The notes: generated by a model from the letters alone, not told the origin. A DNA stretch of 64,000 bases from Metasolibacillus fluoroglycofenilyticus (GCF_003049645.1 NZ_PYWK01000001.1:62001-126000), one strand, 5' to 3'. Positions 16,097 through 24,951 are shown, counted from the stretch's first letter. Numbers and translations: made by a program.

Positions 16097-17530
16097 ATGA
16101 TGAGTAAAAAAGAATTTTTAATTATTAACGGTGAGCAAATTGATACAAAAGAGCAAATTGAAGTAATAAACCCAGCGACGAATAAAGTGATTGGTACAGT
16201 ACCAAAAGGCGGTGGCGAGGAAGCGAAGCTGGCAGCTAATGCGGCGCATGATGCGCTTGATTCTTGGTCGAAATTAACTGCTGAAGAGCGCTCGATTTTA
16301 TTGCAAAAATGGTATCAGCTTATTGATGAAAATAAGGAACTGATTGGACAAATAATGACTGAAGAGCAAGGAAAACCATTAGCAGAGGCGATAGGTGAAG
16401 TGAACTATGCTAATAGTTTTATTTCTTGGTATGCGGAAGAGGGCAAGCGCATTTATGGACATACCGTTCCTTCGTCAAGTTTGGTTAAGCGCTTACTCGT
16501 TGTCAAACAGCCTGTAGGGGTTGTTGCTGCAATTACGCCGTGGAACTTTCCGGCAGCTATGATTACGCGCAAAGTAGGCCCAGCTTTAGCGGCTGGCTGT
16601 ACGGCTGTTATCAAGCCAGCCTCACAAACACCATTCACTGCAATTAAGTTAATACAATTAGCGCATGAAGCCGGGATACCAAAAGGTGTGTTAAATATTG
16701 TGACGGGAAATGCAGGCGCAATTGTAAAGGAATGGATGGATGATAGCCGTATTCGCAAAATAACATTTACTGGCTCTACTGAAATCGGAAAAGAATTAAT
16801 GGCACAGGCTGCTAAAACAGTGAAAAAGATTTCATTGGAGCTTGGTGGACACGCACCATTTATTATTACTAAAAATGCTAATTTAAAATTAGCGGCTGAG
16901 CATTTAATTAAATCTAAATTCCGCAATGCTGGGCAAACATGTGTATGTGCAAATCGTATTTATGTACATAAAGATGTTGAGCAAGAATTTGCAAGCATCT
17001 TTGTAGAAGAAGTGAAGAAGTTAAAAATAGGAAATGGTCTTGAAGAAGGGGTAGTTATTGGCCCATTAATTGACCAGCATGCTGTAAGTAAAGTAAAGGC
17101 ACAACTAAAAGATGCTGTTGATAAAGGTGCAGTAATATTAACTGGTGGTGAAGAAGTAGCAGATAGCCCAGGGTATTTCCTAGAGCCAACTGTTATTTCC
17201 AATGTTTCAGATGAAATGGAATGTATGTATGAGGAAACATTTGGTCCATTAGCACCTATTACAACATTTGAAACAGTCGAAGAAGTGTTACAAAGAGCAA
17301 ATAATACACCGTTTGGTCTTGCAGCATACGTATTTTCTGAAAAAATTTCAGAAGCAGTACGCATTTCAGAGGGTTTGGAATACGGTATCGTCGGCTTAAA
17401 TGATGGGCTGCCATCTGTAGCGCAAGCACCGTTTGGTGGATTTAAAGAAAGTGGTTTAGGCAGAGAAGGCGGGCTATGGGGTATTGAGGAGTTTTTAGAA
17501 GTTAAATATATTTCTGTAGGCATTGAATAA
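16097..17530 (+). CDS. NAD(P)-dependent aldehyde dehydrogenase (succinate-semialdehyde type)
   Basis: A GabD-like aldehyde dehydrogenase of 477 residues: VGVVAAITPWNFPAAMITRK, FTGSTEIGKELMAQAA, the base Glu in ISLELGGHAPF, nucleophile Cys in AGQTCVCANR and the C-terminal FGGFKESGLGREGG. It oxidises an aldehyde to an acid in the cytoplasm. It heads a four-gene operon with two zinc dehydrogenases and a tartrate/malate-type dehydrogenase. The ATG at 16097 follows AAAGGAG; an ATG at 16100 is equally possible. The gene contains, at 16481-16498, an exact 18-bp copy of the operator that precedes the transketolase genes, which may be a downstream auxiliary operator. Confidence 0.9.
   Translation: MMSKKEFLIINGEQIDTKEQIEVINPATNKVIGTVPKGGGEEAKLAANAAHDALDSWSKLTAEERSILLQKWYQLIDENKELIGQIMTEEQGKPLAEAIGEVNYANSFISWYAEEGKRIYGHTVPSSSLVKRLLVVKQPVGVVAAITPWNFPAAMITRKVGPALAAGCTAVIKPASQTPFTAIKLIQLAHEAGIPKGVLNIVTGNAGAIVKEWMDDSRIRKITFTGSTEIGKELMAQAAKTVKKISLELGGHAPFIITKNANLKLAAEHLIKSKFRNAGQTCVCANRIYVHKDVEQEFASIFVEEVKKLKIGNGLEEGVVIGPLIDQHAVSKVKAQLKDAVDKGAVILTGGEEVADSPGYFLEPTVISNVSDEMECMYEETFGPLAPITTFETVEEVLQRANNTPFGLAAYVFSEKISEAVRISEGLEYGIVGLNDGLPSVAQAPFGGFKESGLGREGGLWGIEEFLEVKYISVGIE
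16481..16498. promoter_or_regulatory. Possible intragenic LacI-type operator inside the ALDH gene
   Basis: TTGGTTAAGCGCTTACTC, identical over 18 bp to the minus-strand reading of 13432-13415, with the palindrome TAAGCGCTTA at its core. It is about 385 bp into the coding region and codes for LVKRLL in frame. An exact match of this length by chance is unlikely. Confidence 0.5.
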
Positions 17531-17543
17531 GGGGGATTTGTGA

Positions 17544-18593
17544 ATGCAGGCACTTTTAAAAATGAAAGGCGGCGTCGGCAATATCGAGGTCGGGACAGTA
17601 GAAGAACCTACTTGCAACGATAATGAAGTAAAAATTGAAATTGCTTATACAGGTATTTGCGGAACGGATTTGCATATTTACCATGATACATTTAAAAGCT
17701 ACCCACCCGTTATACTTGGGCATGAATGTTCAGGGATAGTCGTTGAAGCAGGGAAGGATGTTCAAAACTTAAAGGCTGGCGACCGTGTAACAGTTCTTGG
17801 TTCAACAGAGCGTACTTGTGGCAAATGTATTCACTGTAAAACAGGTTTTTATATGTTTTGTGAAACGCGTCGAGGAATGGGGCATGGTGTAAATGGTAGC
17901 TTTACAAAATATCTTAGCATCAAGGAAGAAGCAGTTTATAAATTGCCCCAGCATATATCACTACAAGAAGGCGCTTTAGCAGAGCCATTAGCCTGTGCAG
18001 TGCAAGCTATAGAAGAATTAACTGATATTAAAAGTGGAGATGTTGTTCTTCTATCAGGACCAGGACCCATTGGATTAATTTGCCTATCGTTATTAGCCAT
18101 CAAAGGATGTAAAGTGTTAGTAAGCGGTACAGATGTTGATGCGCAGCGTTTAGAAATTGCTAAAGAGCTTGGTGCTGCACGTGTCATTAATGTACAGCAA
18201 GAAAATTTAGCGAATATTGTGGCTGAGGAAACGAACAATCAAGGTGTCGATATTACGATTGATTGTACGGGAGCTCCAATGGCGATTAGTAGCTGTTTAG
18301 AGCAAGTGAAAAAGCGTGGACAGCATATTCAAGTAGGGATTGTTGGGAAAGCGTTTAACCTGGATTTTGATATTATTTTATACAAACAATTACAAGTATA
18401 TGGGTCATTAGCACACTCAATAACAACTTGGGATAGAGTAATGAAAATTTATGATCAAAATCAAATTAACCTAAAGCCTATTATTACGCATGTGATGAAC
18501 TTAAATGATTGGCAAAAAGCATTCCAATTATGTGAGGAAAAACAATGCGGCAAGGTACTTATTCAATATGATGAATCGACAAATTTGGAGTGA
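17544..18593 (+). CDS. Zinc-dependent medium-chain dehydrogenase (sorbitol/threonine dehydrogenase type)
   Basis: A 349-residue MDR-superfamily zinc enzyme that oxidises a secondary alcohol, such as a polyol, to a ketone with NAD. The catalytic zinc site is shown by GICGTDLHIYH and LGHECSGIV, the structural zinc by four cysteines in CGKCIHCKTGFYMFC, and the Rossmann region by LLSGPGPIGLICLSL. The ATG has GGGGG 8 nt upstream. It follows the ALDH by 13 nt and precedes a second zinc dehydrogenase by 6 nt, so it is in the same operon. Having two such enzymes in tandem suggests either two successive oxidations or two stereoisomers. Confidence 0.88.
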   Translation: MQALLKMKGGVGNIEVGTVEEPTCNDNEVKIEIAYTGICGTDLHIYHDTFKSYPPVILGHECSGIVVEAGKDVQNLKAGDRVTVLGSTERTCGKCIHCKTGFYMFCETRRGMGHGVNGSFTKYLSIKEEAVYKLPQHISLQEGALAEPLACAVQAIEELTDIKSGDVVLLSGPGPIGLICLSLLAIKGCKVLVSGTDVDAQRLEIAKELGAARVINVQQENLANIVAEETNNQGVDITIDCTGAPMAISSCLEQVKKRGQHIQVGIVGKAFNLDFDIILYKQLQVYGSLAHSITTWDRVMKIYDQNQINLKPIITHVMNLNDWQKAFQLCEEKQCGKVLIQYDESTNLE

Positions 18594-18599
18594 TAAATT

Positions 18600-19664
18600 G
18601 TGAGCATAGTGGACCGAAGTCAAAAGATGCAGGTTGCAAGTTTAGTTGGACTTTCACAGGTAGTTGTAGATTATGACACAATACCGGATGTGCTACCAAA
18701 TGAAGTGTTAGTTAAAGTAGAGGCTGTTGGAATTTGTGGTTCTGATATTCATTATTATCAGCACGGTCATATAGGGGCTAGAAAAGTGCAATACCCCCAT
18801 ATTCAAGGACATGAATTTGCTGGAACAGTCGTTGAGGTTGGTGAACAAGTGACAAATTTTGCAGTTGGTGATCGAGTAACAGTCGAACCTGGCGTTCCGT
18901 GCCGCATGTGTGAAAAGTGTAGAAGCGGAAAATACAATCTATGTGACCAAGTGGTGTTTTTATCCACGCCACCACATAAAGGGGCATTGCGTCAATACAT
19001 TAGTCATCCCGAAGATTTTGTCTTCCCAATTCCTGATGAGCTAACATTTGAAGAGGCTACATTAGCTGAGCCTTTATCAGTGGCCATCCATGCTTTGAAA
19101 AGAGCCAATTTACGACCGGGAATGCGCATTTTAATTACTGGAATGGGACCAGTCGGCTTAATGTGTGTTTGTGCAGCAAGCTTTTATAATGCTAGTGAAA
19201 TCGTTGTGACGGATATGGTTAAGCATAAGCTACAAGTTGCTACGGAACTAGGCGCAACAAGCACGATTGAAATTCCGTTGGAAACAATTCCGGAAGATTA
19301 TTTTGATATTGTCATCGAAACATCCGGAGCAAGGCCTGCTCTTCAAAGTGGTATTCGTGCATTGAAAAAAGGCGGAAAACTGGTAAGCATAGGCTTTCCT
19401 AAAGATGCTGAAGTGCCAATTGATTTAACAATGATGCTACAGCGAGAGTTGGATTTAATTACAGTTTATCGATATGCAAATACGTTCCCATTAGCAATTA
19501 GCATATTGAAGGAATTAAAAGAGGTTGTCGGGACGGTCATTACATCTACTTTTGAATTGGAGCATATTGATGAAGCAATGAAGAAGGCAACGGAAACACA
19601 CCTAGACTCTATAAAAGTCATTGTTTATCCGAATAAAAGTGGGAAGAAGCAAAATACTGAATAG
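18600..19664 (+). CDS. Zinc-dependent polyol dehydrogenase (sorbitol/xylitol dehydrogenase type)
   Basis: A 354-residue zinc MDR enzyme close to L-iditol/sorbitol and xylitol dehydrogenases: AVGICGSDIHYYQHGHIG, QGHEFAGTVVEVG, CRMCEKCRSGKYNLC and the Rossmann motif ITGMGPVGLMCV. The GHIG insert after the first zinc ligand is typical of the sorbitol dehydrogenase branch, where NAD oxidises a polyol at C2. The start is GTG at 18600 with GGAG 9 nt upstream; a later ATG at 18630 is possible. Third gene of the four-gene operon; with the split transketolase nearby it points to polyol or sugar-acid use. Confidence 0.88.
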   Translation: MSIVDRSQKMQVASLVGLSQVVVDYDTIPDVLPNEVLVKVEAVGICGSDIHYYQHGHIGARKVQYPHIQGHEFAGTVVEVGEQVTNFAVGDRVTVEPGVPCRMCEKCRSGKYNLCDQVVFLSTPPHKGALRQYISHPEDFVFPIPDELTFEEATLAEPLSVAIHALKRANLRPGMRILITGMGPVGLMCVCAASFYNASEIVVTDMVKHKLQVATELGATSTIEIPLETIPEDYFDIVIETSGARPALQSGIRALKKGGKLVSIGFPKDAEVPIDLTMMLQRELDLITVYRYANTFPLAISILKELKEVVGTVITSTFELEHIDEAMKKATETHLDSIKVIVYPNKSGKKQNTE

Positions 19665-19678
19665 GAGGTTATGAATTA

Positions 19679-20737
19679 ATGAAGGTTTACCGAATTGCAA
19701 CAATACCCGGTGATGGTATAGGAAAAGAGGTTGTACCAGAAGCGATACGTGTATTAGATACATTAGCTGCGCAAGATGGTAGTTTCAAATTTGAATGGGA
19801 TATTTTGCCTTGGGGATGTGATTATTACTTAAAGCACGGCGAGATGATGCCTGAAAATGGATTAGAAATATTAAAAAAATATGATCAAATTTTCTTAGGA
19901 GCTGTAGGCTTACCAGAATTAGTGCCAGACCATATTTCATTATGGGGCTTGTTAATTAAAATTCGAAGAGGCTTGAAGCAGCAAATTAATATTCGTCCAG
20001 CAAAATTATTAGAGGGCTTAGAATCGCCACTAAAAAACCCAGGAAATTTTGATATTGTAGTTGTTCGTGAAAATTCTGAGGGTGAATATTCAGATAGCGG
20101 TGGTCGCATGCATTCAGGAAGCGATGAAATTGCCATTCAAAATGCAGTATTTACACGTAAAGGCACGGAGCGAGCGATTACTTATGCTTGTGAATTAGCG
20201 ACAAAGCGCTCACAGAAAATAACGAGTGTTACAAAATCAAATGGTTTATCGCATAGCATGCCATTTTGGGATGATGTTTTTCATGATGTAGTAGCGAAGT
20301 ATGATGATTTACAACATAGTAGCGCACATATCGATGCAATGGCTGCCTATATGATTATGAAGCCATCAGAGTATGACGTTGTTGTAGCTTCGAATTTATT
20401 TGGTGATATTTTAACTGATATTGGTGGAGCAATTATGGGGAGCATCGGTATTGCCCCTGCCGCAAACTTGAATGTTGAAAGGGAGTATCCATCCATGTTT
20501 GAGCCTGTGCATGGTTCTGCACCTGATATCGCTGGTTTAGGTGTAGCCAACCCATTAGGGCAAATTTGGACAGGTAAATTGATGTTAGATTTTCTTGGCT
20601 ACGAGGAGCTAGGTGAAAAACTCCTATCAGCTATCGAATATACATTGAAGTCAAATATTAAAACGAAGGATTTAAAGGGCTCTGCCACAACAAAAGAGGT
20701 AACAGATGCTCTAATTGCTTACTTAGGGGAATCTTAA
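19679..20737 (+). CDS. Tartrate dehydrogenase / D-malate dehydrogenase (isopropylmalate dehydrogenase family)
   Basis: A 352-residue beta-decarboxylating dehydrogenase. The N-terminus KVYRIATIPGDGIGKEVVPE and the run FLGAVGLPELVPDHISLWGLLIKIR are typical of the tartrate/D-malate branch rather than LeuB. The substrate Arg pair (NIRPAK), VVRENSEGEYSD, the metal aspartates in the LFGDILTDIGGAI region and FEPVHGSAPDIAG are present. Family enzymes use Mn/NAD to oxidise tartrate, or to oxidise and decarboxylate D-malate or meso-tartrate to pyruvate or glycerate. It is the last gene of the operon, probably feeding a C4 hydroxyacid into central metabolism. Confidence 0.87.
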   Translation: MKVYRIATIPGDGIGKEVVPEAIRVLDTLAAQDGSFKFEWDILPWGCDYYLKHGEMMPENGLEILKKYDQIFLGAVGLPELVPDHISLWGLLIKIRRGLKQQINIRPAKLLEGLESPLKNPGNFDIVVVRENSEGEYSDSGGRMHSGSDEIAIQNAVFTRKGTERAITYACELATKRSQKITSVTKSNGLSHSMPFWDDVFHDVVAKYDDLQHSSAHIDAMAAYMIMKPSEYDVVVASNLFGDILTDIGGAIMGSIGIAPAANLNVEREYPSMFEPVHGSAPDIAGLGVANPLGQIWTGKLMLDFLGYEELGEKLLSAIEYTLKSNIKTKDLKGSATTKEVTDALIAYLGES

Positions 20738-20813
20738 TTTTTAGCTTCTTTCAATAGAAGTCTGCGGCATATGTCACAGGGCGTAGCGGTTTTAGGTTAA
20801 CTTCCACCAAAAA

Positions 20814-20855
20814 GCTTGAAAAATCTGGACGAGAGTTGACCGAGGCGTAATTAAT
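20814..20855 (+). repeat. REP-like intergenic repeat, copy 1
   Basis: The segment from GCTTGAAAAATCTGGAC to GGCGTAATTAAT is about 75% identical to the minus-strand reading of 55026-55068. The flanking ATGTCACAG/ATGTCATAG stretches also resemble each other, so the full element may be about 100 bp. It lies downstream of the tartrate dehydrogenase gene and just before the TRAP promoter. Confidence 0.5.
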
Positions 20856-20868
20856 ACAAGAAAAAATA

Positions 20869-20897
20869 TTGACAAAAGAAAGAATATTAGAAATAAT
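20869..20897 (+). promoter_or_regulatory. Promoter of the IclR-regulated TRAP operon
   Basis: TTGACA (20869-20874), 17 bp, AATAAT (20892-20897): the same boxes and spacing as the minus-strand ALDH promoter at 11411-11383. The operators begin 3 nt later. Confidence 0.75.
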
Positions 20898-20900
20898 GAT

Positions 20901-20936
20901 TGTACGATATAAAATAAGTTGTACGATATACGTACT
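20901..20936 (+). promoter_or_regulatory. Tandem IclR-type operators before the TRAP operon
   Basis: TGTACGATATACGTACT (20920-20936) is a full site; 19 bp upstream TGTACGATATAAAATAA keeps the left half. The pair matches those at 11341-11377 and 24952-24987 in sequence, spacing and place relative to the promoter. Confidence 0.75.
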
Positions 20937-21028
20937 AAAGTGTTTGGAGCAACTATATTTATATTGAAGCAAAAAGTTAGAAATGTATTCAATCGATGTA
21001 AAAAAACAGTAGATAAAGGGGTTATCGT

Positions 21029-22036
21029 ATGAAGAAAATAGCAATGGTTATGATGTCGGCTCTATTAATGGTTATTCTAGCTGCCTGTGGCTCTGATAAA
21101 GGTGCCAACAGTACAGGAGATTCAGGAAAGCAGGTTGTACTTGATTTAAGTATTCCAGAACCAGAAGATGCGAAATTTGGTTTAACTGCACAAAAATTTA
21201 AAGAAGAAGTTGAGAAATTAACAGATAATCAAGTGACAGTAAAGATTCATGCAAATAATTCTTTAGGTGGAGAGCGTGAAGTATTTGAGTTAATGGGAAT
21301 GGGTTCAGCTGATATGGCAATCCAATCAGTAGGTCCTGTAGGAAACTGGGTAAAAGAATTTAACGTACTAGATTTACCGTTTCTTTTTGACAACCGCGAG
21401 CATGTATATAGTGTACTAGATGGTGAAATTGGACAAGAGTTAAGTGAAAAGTTTGAGGCAGAGGCAAACGTTAAAACATTAGGCTGGTTGGAAAATGGCT
21501 TCGTTTCGACAACATCTAACAATGCGATTAATACTGTTGAAGATGTTAAGAAAATGAAAATTCGCGTTCAGGAAAATGAAATTCAAATTGATACTTGGAA
21601 GGCATTTGGCGCAGAGCCAACACCAATGGCTTGGACAGAAGTATTCACAGGCTTACAGCAAGGGGTTATTGATGGACATTCGAACTCCTTAGCAACAGTA
21701 AAATCTTCAAAGATTTTTGAGGTGCAAGATTATGTTGCTGAGCTAGGGGATCGCTTCAGTGCTGCAACGATTTCTATTAGTACAAAAACATTTAATGGCT
21801 TAACATCAGAACAGCAAGAAGCAGTAGTAGAGGCTGGTAAAATAGCCGCTGAATTCGGACGTCAAGCTAACCAAGATAAAATTGATGAGGCGCGTGCATT
21901 CCTATTAGAGCAAGGTAATCAAATTACAGAACCAGACAAGGAATCATTTAAAGCAACTGTGGGACCTGTCTATGAAAAATGGGCTCCTAAGCTAGGGGAA
22001 GCATTAATTGAAAAAATCCAAAATACAACTTATTAA
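21029..22036 (+). CDS. dctP: TRAP transporter substrate-binding lipoprotein (DctP family)
   Basis: The extracytoplasmic solute receptor of a tripartite ATP-independent transporter, 335 residues, with a lipoprotein signal (lipobox LAAC, Cys20) that anchors it to the outer face of the membrane. DctP features are NNSLGGEREVFELMGMGSADMAI, the ligand Arg in MKIRVQENEI that usually pairs with a carboxylate, and PMAWTEVFTGLQQGVIDGHSN. It binds an organic acid and passes it to the DctQM pair. It is separated from dctQ by a terminator-like hairpin (22065-22106) that may give more receptor than permease. Promoter and IclR-type operators lie upstream. Confidence 0.93.
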   Translation: MKKIAMVMMSALLMVILAACGSDKGANSTGDSGKQVVLDLSIPEPEDAKFGLTAQKFKEEVEKLTDNQVTVKIHANNSLGGEREVFELMGMGSADMAIQSVGPVGNWVKEFNVLDLPFLFDNREHVYSVLDGEIGQELSEKFEAEANVKTLGWLENGFVSTTSNNAINTVEDVKKMKIRVQENEIQIDTWKAFGAEPTPMAWTEVFTGLQQGVIDGHSNSLATVKSSKIFEVQDYVAELGDRFSAATISISTKTFNGLTSEQQEAVVEAGKIAAEFGRQANQDKIDEARAFLLEQGNQITEPDKESFKATVGPVYEKWAPKLGEALIEKIQNTTY

Positions 22037-22064
22037 GTATTGCTAGTTGCATTCTTATTGTGGA

Positions 22065-22106
22065 TACAGCACTTTGTAACGAATGTGAGAGTACAAAGTG
22101 CTGTAT
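22065..22106 (+). terminator. Hairpin between dctP and dctQ
   Basis: A 14-bp perfect stem, TACAGCACTTTGTA with its complement, then a T run. It lies inside the TRAP operon and probably terminates only part of the transcripts, raising receptor over permease. Confidence 0.7.
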
Positions 22107-22157
22107 TTTTCAAATAAAGAATTAAAGAGCAAGCTCTATTACGAGAGGTGAAACATA

Positions 22158-22652
22158 TTGAAATCTATACTGCGAGGGTATATACGTATCGTAGATATCA
22201 TTAATAAAGCAATGGGCTACGTATTAATGGTCATGTTAGCAGTAATGACTGCTATTATCTTTTGGCAAGTGTTTTCTCGATTTGTTGTGGGGTCATCTTT
22301 AGCTTGGTCGGAAGAATTATCGAGATTTTTAATGATATTTATGATTTTTATTGGTGCATCGATAGCGCTTAGAGGAAATGAGCTGATTTCTGTTGAGCTG
22401 CTCTTTGAAAGATTGACTGGAACAGCAAAGAAAATTTTAGTTGTCATTATTCAGCTTCTTTCAATTATTTTCTTTATTATTCTAATAAAATATGGCTATG
22501 CGATGGCAGAAAGTTTTAGTAATCAAAAAGCCCCTTCATTAGGAGTTTCTATGCAAGTAATCTATCTATCATTGCCTTTGGGCGGCGTACTAATGTTGAT
22601 TAATTCTGTTGCATGCACAATTGAGCAGTTTATAGGGAAGGGAGAGAAGTAA
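22158..22652 (+). CDS. dctQ: TRAP transporter small permease (DctQ family)
   Basis: A 164-residue inner-membrane protein with four hydrophobic segments (about 17-37, 52-70, 88-110, 130-152), as usual for DctQ. The signature is FWQVFSRFVVGSSLAWSEEL followed by ARxxM-like RFLMIFMIFIGASIALRGNE. It assembles with DctM to form the sodium-driven permease. The start is TTG with GAGAGGTG upstream. It ends one base before dctM begins, so the two are translated together. Confidence 0.9.
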   Translation: MKSILRGYIRIVDIINKAMGYVLMVMLAVMTAIIFWQVFSRFVVGSSLAWSEELSRFLMIFMIFIGASIALRGNELISVELLFERLTGTAKKILVVIIQLLSIIFFIILIKYGYAMAESFSNQKAPSLGVSMQVIYLSLPLGGVLMLINSVACTIEQFIGKGEK

Positions 22653-23927
22653 ATGTTAATAGCTTTTTTCGTATCACTCTTTGTTTTTATGTTTTTAAGT
22701 GTACCCATTGCATTCTCCCTCGGTCTATCAACAGTCATTGGAGTTTTAATGCATGACACCTTACCATTAGAAATAATACCACAAAGGATTTTTGTATCTT
22801 TAAATTCTTTTCCTTTAATGGCGATTCCATTCTTTATTTTAGCGGGGAACATTATGGGGGCTGGAAGTATGTCTAAACGACTTGTGAATTTTGCTACATC
22901 CTTGGTGGGGCATTTCACAGGCGGACTGGCAATGGTAGCAATTGTAACATCGATGTTCTTTGCTGCAATTTCAGGGTCAGGTGCTGCTACTACTGCTGCT
23001 ATTGGTTCTATTTTAATTCCCGCAATGATTGCCAAAGGTTATAAAATTGAATATGCTGCGGCAAACCAAGCTGTAGCAGGTGCTCTTGGTATCATCATAC
23101 CTCCGAGTATTGCGATGATTTTATACGGTGTTGCTGCAGAAGTATCTATCGGTGACTTATTCATTGCAGGTATTTTACCGGGTCTATTAATCACATTTTC
23201 TTTATTAGTAAGCGCTTTAATTATTGCTAAAAAGAATGGCTATGTTGGTGAGGAAAAGAAAGACTTCCCTCAAGTATTCAAAGCATTTAAAGAAGCTATA
23301 TTGGCAATTTTAATGCCTTTGATTGTTTTAGGAGGTATTTATTCAGGTGTATTTACACCAACTGAAGCCTCGGTAGTGGCAGTTGTATACTCTATCTTCG
23401 TCGGTATGTTTATTTACCGTGATTTATCAATTGCTAAATTAGGTGAAGTGTTTAAAGAAAGTGCTGTGAATAGCTCAGTAATTATGTTAGTAATTGGGGT
23501 CGCGGGTGTATTTGGCTTCTTTATCGGCATTAATAGTGTGCCTGATATGATTTATGAGTCAATTTCAGCATTTGTAACGAACAAATATGTATTCCTTCTC
23601 ATGGTAAACGTTATTTTATTTATTGCAGGGATGTTTTTAGAAGGTGGTGCAGCGATTCTAATTTTAGTACCGCTACTATTAGGGACAGCTTTAAATTTAG
23701 GAATTGATCCAGTTCACTTCGGTATGATTATGGTATGTAACTTAGCAATCGGATTAGTGACGCCACCAGTCGGCATAGATTTATTCGTTGTTGCAAAACT
23801 GACCAATGTCAGCATTATGAGAATTGCAAGATTTGCAATACCGTTAATACTTATTTTAATCGTTGACGTGTTAATAATTACGTTCGTGCCAGCTTTATCT
23901 ACATGGCTACCATCTTTAATTAAATAG
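22653..23927 (+). CDS. dctM: TRAP transporter large permease (DctM family)
   Basis: The 424-residue transporting subunit, with about 12 membrane helices. Typical are PIAFSLGLS, FPLMAIPFFILAGNIMGAG, GSGAATTAAIGSILIPAM, the IIPPSIAMILYGV loop and GIYSGVFTPTEAS, plus a second helical-hairpin region near NLAIGLVTPPVGIDLF. It imports the acid bound by the upstream receptor using a sodium gradient. It is the last gene of the operon; a GCGTCCAAAA hairpin follows. Confidence 0.93.
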   Translation: MLIAFFVSLFVFMFLSVPIAFSLGLSTVIGVLMHDTLPLEIIPQRIFVSLNSFPLMAIPFFILAGNIMGAGSMSKRLVNFATSLVGHFTGGLAMVAIVTSMFFAAISGSGAATTAAIGSILIPAMIAKGYKIEYAAANQAVAGALGIIIPPSIAMILYGVAAEVSIGDLFIAGILPGLLITFSLLVSALIIAKKNGYVGEEKKDFPQVFKAFKEAILAILMPLIVLGGIYSGVFTPTEASVVAVVYSIFVGMFIYRDLSIAKLGEVFKESAVNSSVIMLVIGVAGVFGFFIGINSVPDMIYESISAFVTNKYVFLLMVNVILFIAGMFLEGGAAILILVPLLLGTALNLGIDPVHFGMIMVCNLAIGLVTPPVGIDLFVVAKLTNVSIMRIARFAIPLILILIVDVLIITFVPALSTWLPSLIK

Positions 23928-23959
23928 AAGCGTAGTTAATTATAGTAGCAAGAATCGGG

Positions 23960-23999
23960 GCGTCCAAAAAGTCGTGCAGTTAGCCAACATTTTGGACGC
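23960..23999. terminator. Hairpin after the TRAP operon
   Basis: GCGTCCAAAA pairs with TTTTGGACGC around a 20-nt loop. A diverged member of the GTCC(G/A)AAAA hairpin family, placed between the convergent dctM and iclR genes. Confidence 0.6.
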
Positions 24000-24122
24000 T
24001 TTCCCTATTTCAAAAAGCTGATTTTTTCCAAAGTAGCATCGTTAGTGTTCAAAAGCCCGCAGATGGAAGTACCTCTTTCTTTGCTTCTCACATTCTTTAT
24101 CGTTGAGGCGTAAGTGATAAAT

Positions 24123-24914
24123 TTATTGATGATGCTCTATCATTGTTGAGATTTCCGCTGCGATTTTCAAAAGTGGCTGAATATAATGTGCCTCAATTTT
24201 ATTTATATCGAGGAACTTCGAGCTATGCATCGAAATATTGATGGCAGCTACAACTGTATTGTTTCTATTAAATAGAGGAGCTGCAATCGATGTTAAATCA
24301 TTTTCTAGCTCCTGCTGTGCGATATTGTAGCCTCGTTCTCGAATAAGCTCACATTTTGCTGTTAGTTCGCTGAGAGAAGACGGCGTGTTAGCTGTAAATT
24401 TTTTAAACTCAATGTTTTCAGCATACTGAACAAATTTTTCTGGCTCCATATATGCAAGTAATGTTTGTCCCATAGACGTAGCATATGCTGGCAATCTAGA
24501 ACCGACATTTAATGTAATACTCATAATTCTTTGAGTAGCTACTCTGGCAACATAGACAATCTCTTGACCATCTAAAACTGAAATAGAGGTTGATTCCTGC
24601 ACGATATTTGATAGCTCCTCTAAATGAGGTGTCACGCCCGACCAGATGGAATTAGATGCGAAATAAGCATGACCTAACGATAGTATTTTAGGTGTTAACG
24701 AGAAGACATTTTTATCACTTTGATATAAGTATCCGAGATGTGTCAATGTCAATAAAATTCTGCGAGTGGCGGGGCGGGATAACCCTGTTAATTTAGCTGC
24801 CTCACTCATTGTCAAAGCCGGACACTCTTTTGTAAATGCACTAATAACGAGTAAACCCTTTTCCAGTGATTTGACAAAGTCACTTTCTTTAATCGTATCT
24901 TTTTTGATTGACAT
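24123..24914 (-). CDS. IclR family transcriptional regulator
   Basis: A 263-residue regulator: an N-terminal winged helix (KSLEKGLLVISAF, LTMSEAAKLTGLSRPATRRILLTL at roughly 15-60) and an IclR effector domain (LPAYATSMGQTLLAYM, ERGYNIAQQELENDLTSIAAPLF). The branch is that of PcaR/PobR-like regulators of aromatic or beta-ketoadipate use. ATG 24914 follows GGGGG; a longer frame upstream lacks a ribosome site. It is divergent from the CoA-transferase genes, and the shared gap holds two TGTAC-N7-GTACA sites. The same pairs stand before the ALDH and TRAP operons, so all three units are probably its regulon. Confidence 0.9.
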   Translation of the reverse strand: MSIKKDTIKESDFVKSLEKGLLVISAFTKECPALTMSEAAKLTGLSRPATRRILLTLTHLGYLYQSDKNVFSLTPKILSLGHAYFASNSIWSGVTPHLEELSNIVQESTSISVLDGQEIVYVARVATQRIMSITLNVGSRLPAYATSMGQTLLAYMEPEKFVQYAENIEFKKFTANTPSSLSELTAKCELIRERGYNIAQQELENDLTSIAAPLFNRNNTVVAAINISMHSSKFLDINKIEAHYIQPLLKIAAEISTMIEHHQ

Positions 24915-24951
24915 AATATACCCCCTATGATTATATAGAGTTATTATATCA

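Noticed and set aside
16453-17553. Long antisense frames of 157 and 197 codons across the ALDH gene
   Set aside because: They are shadows of a strong coding frame with clear ALDH motifs and have no ribosome sites.
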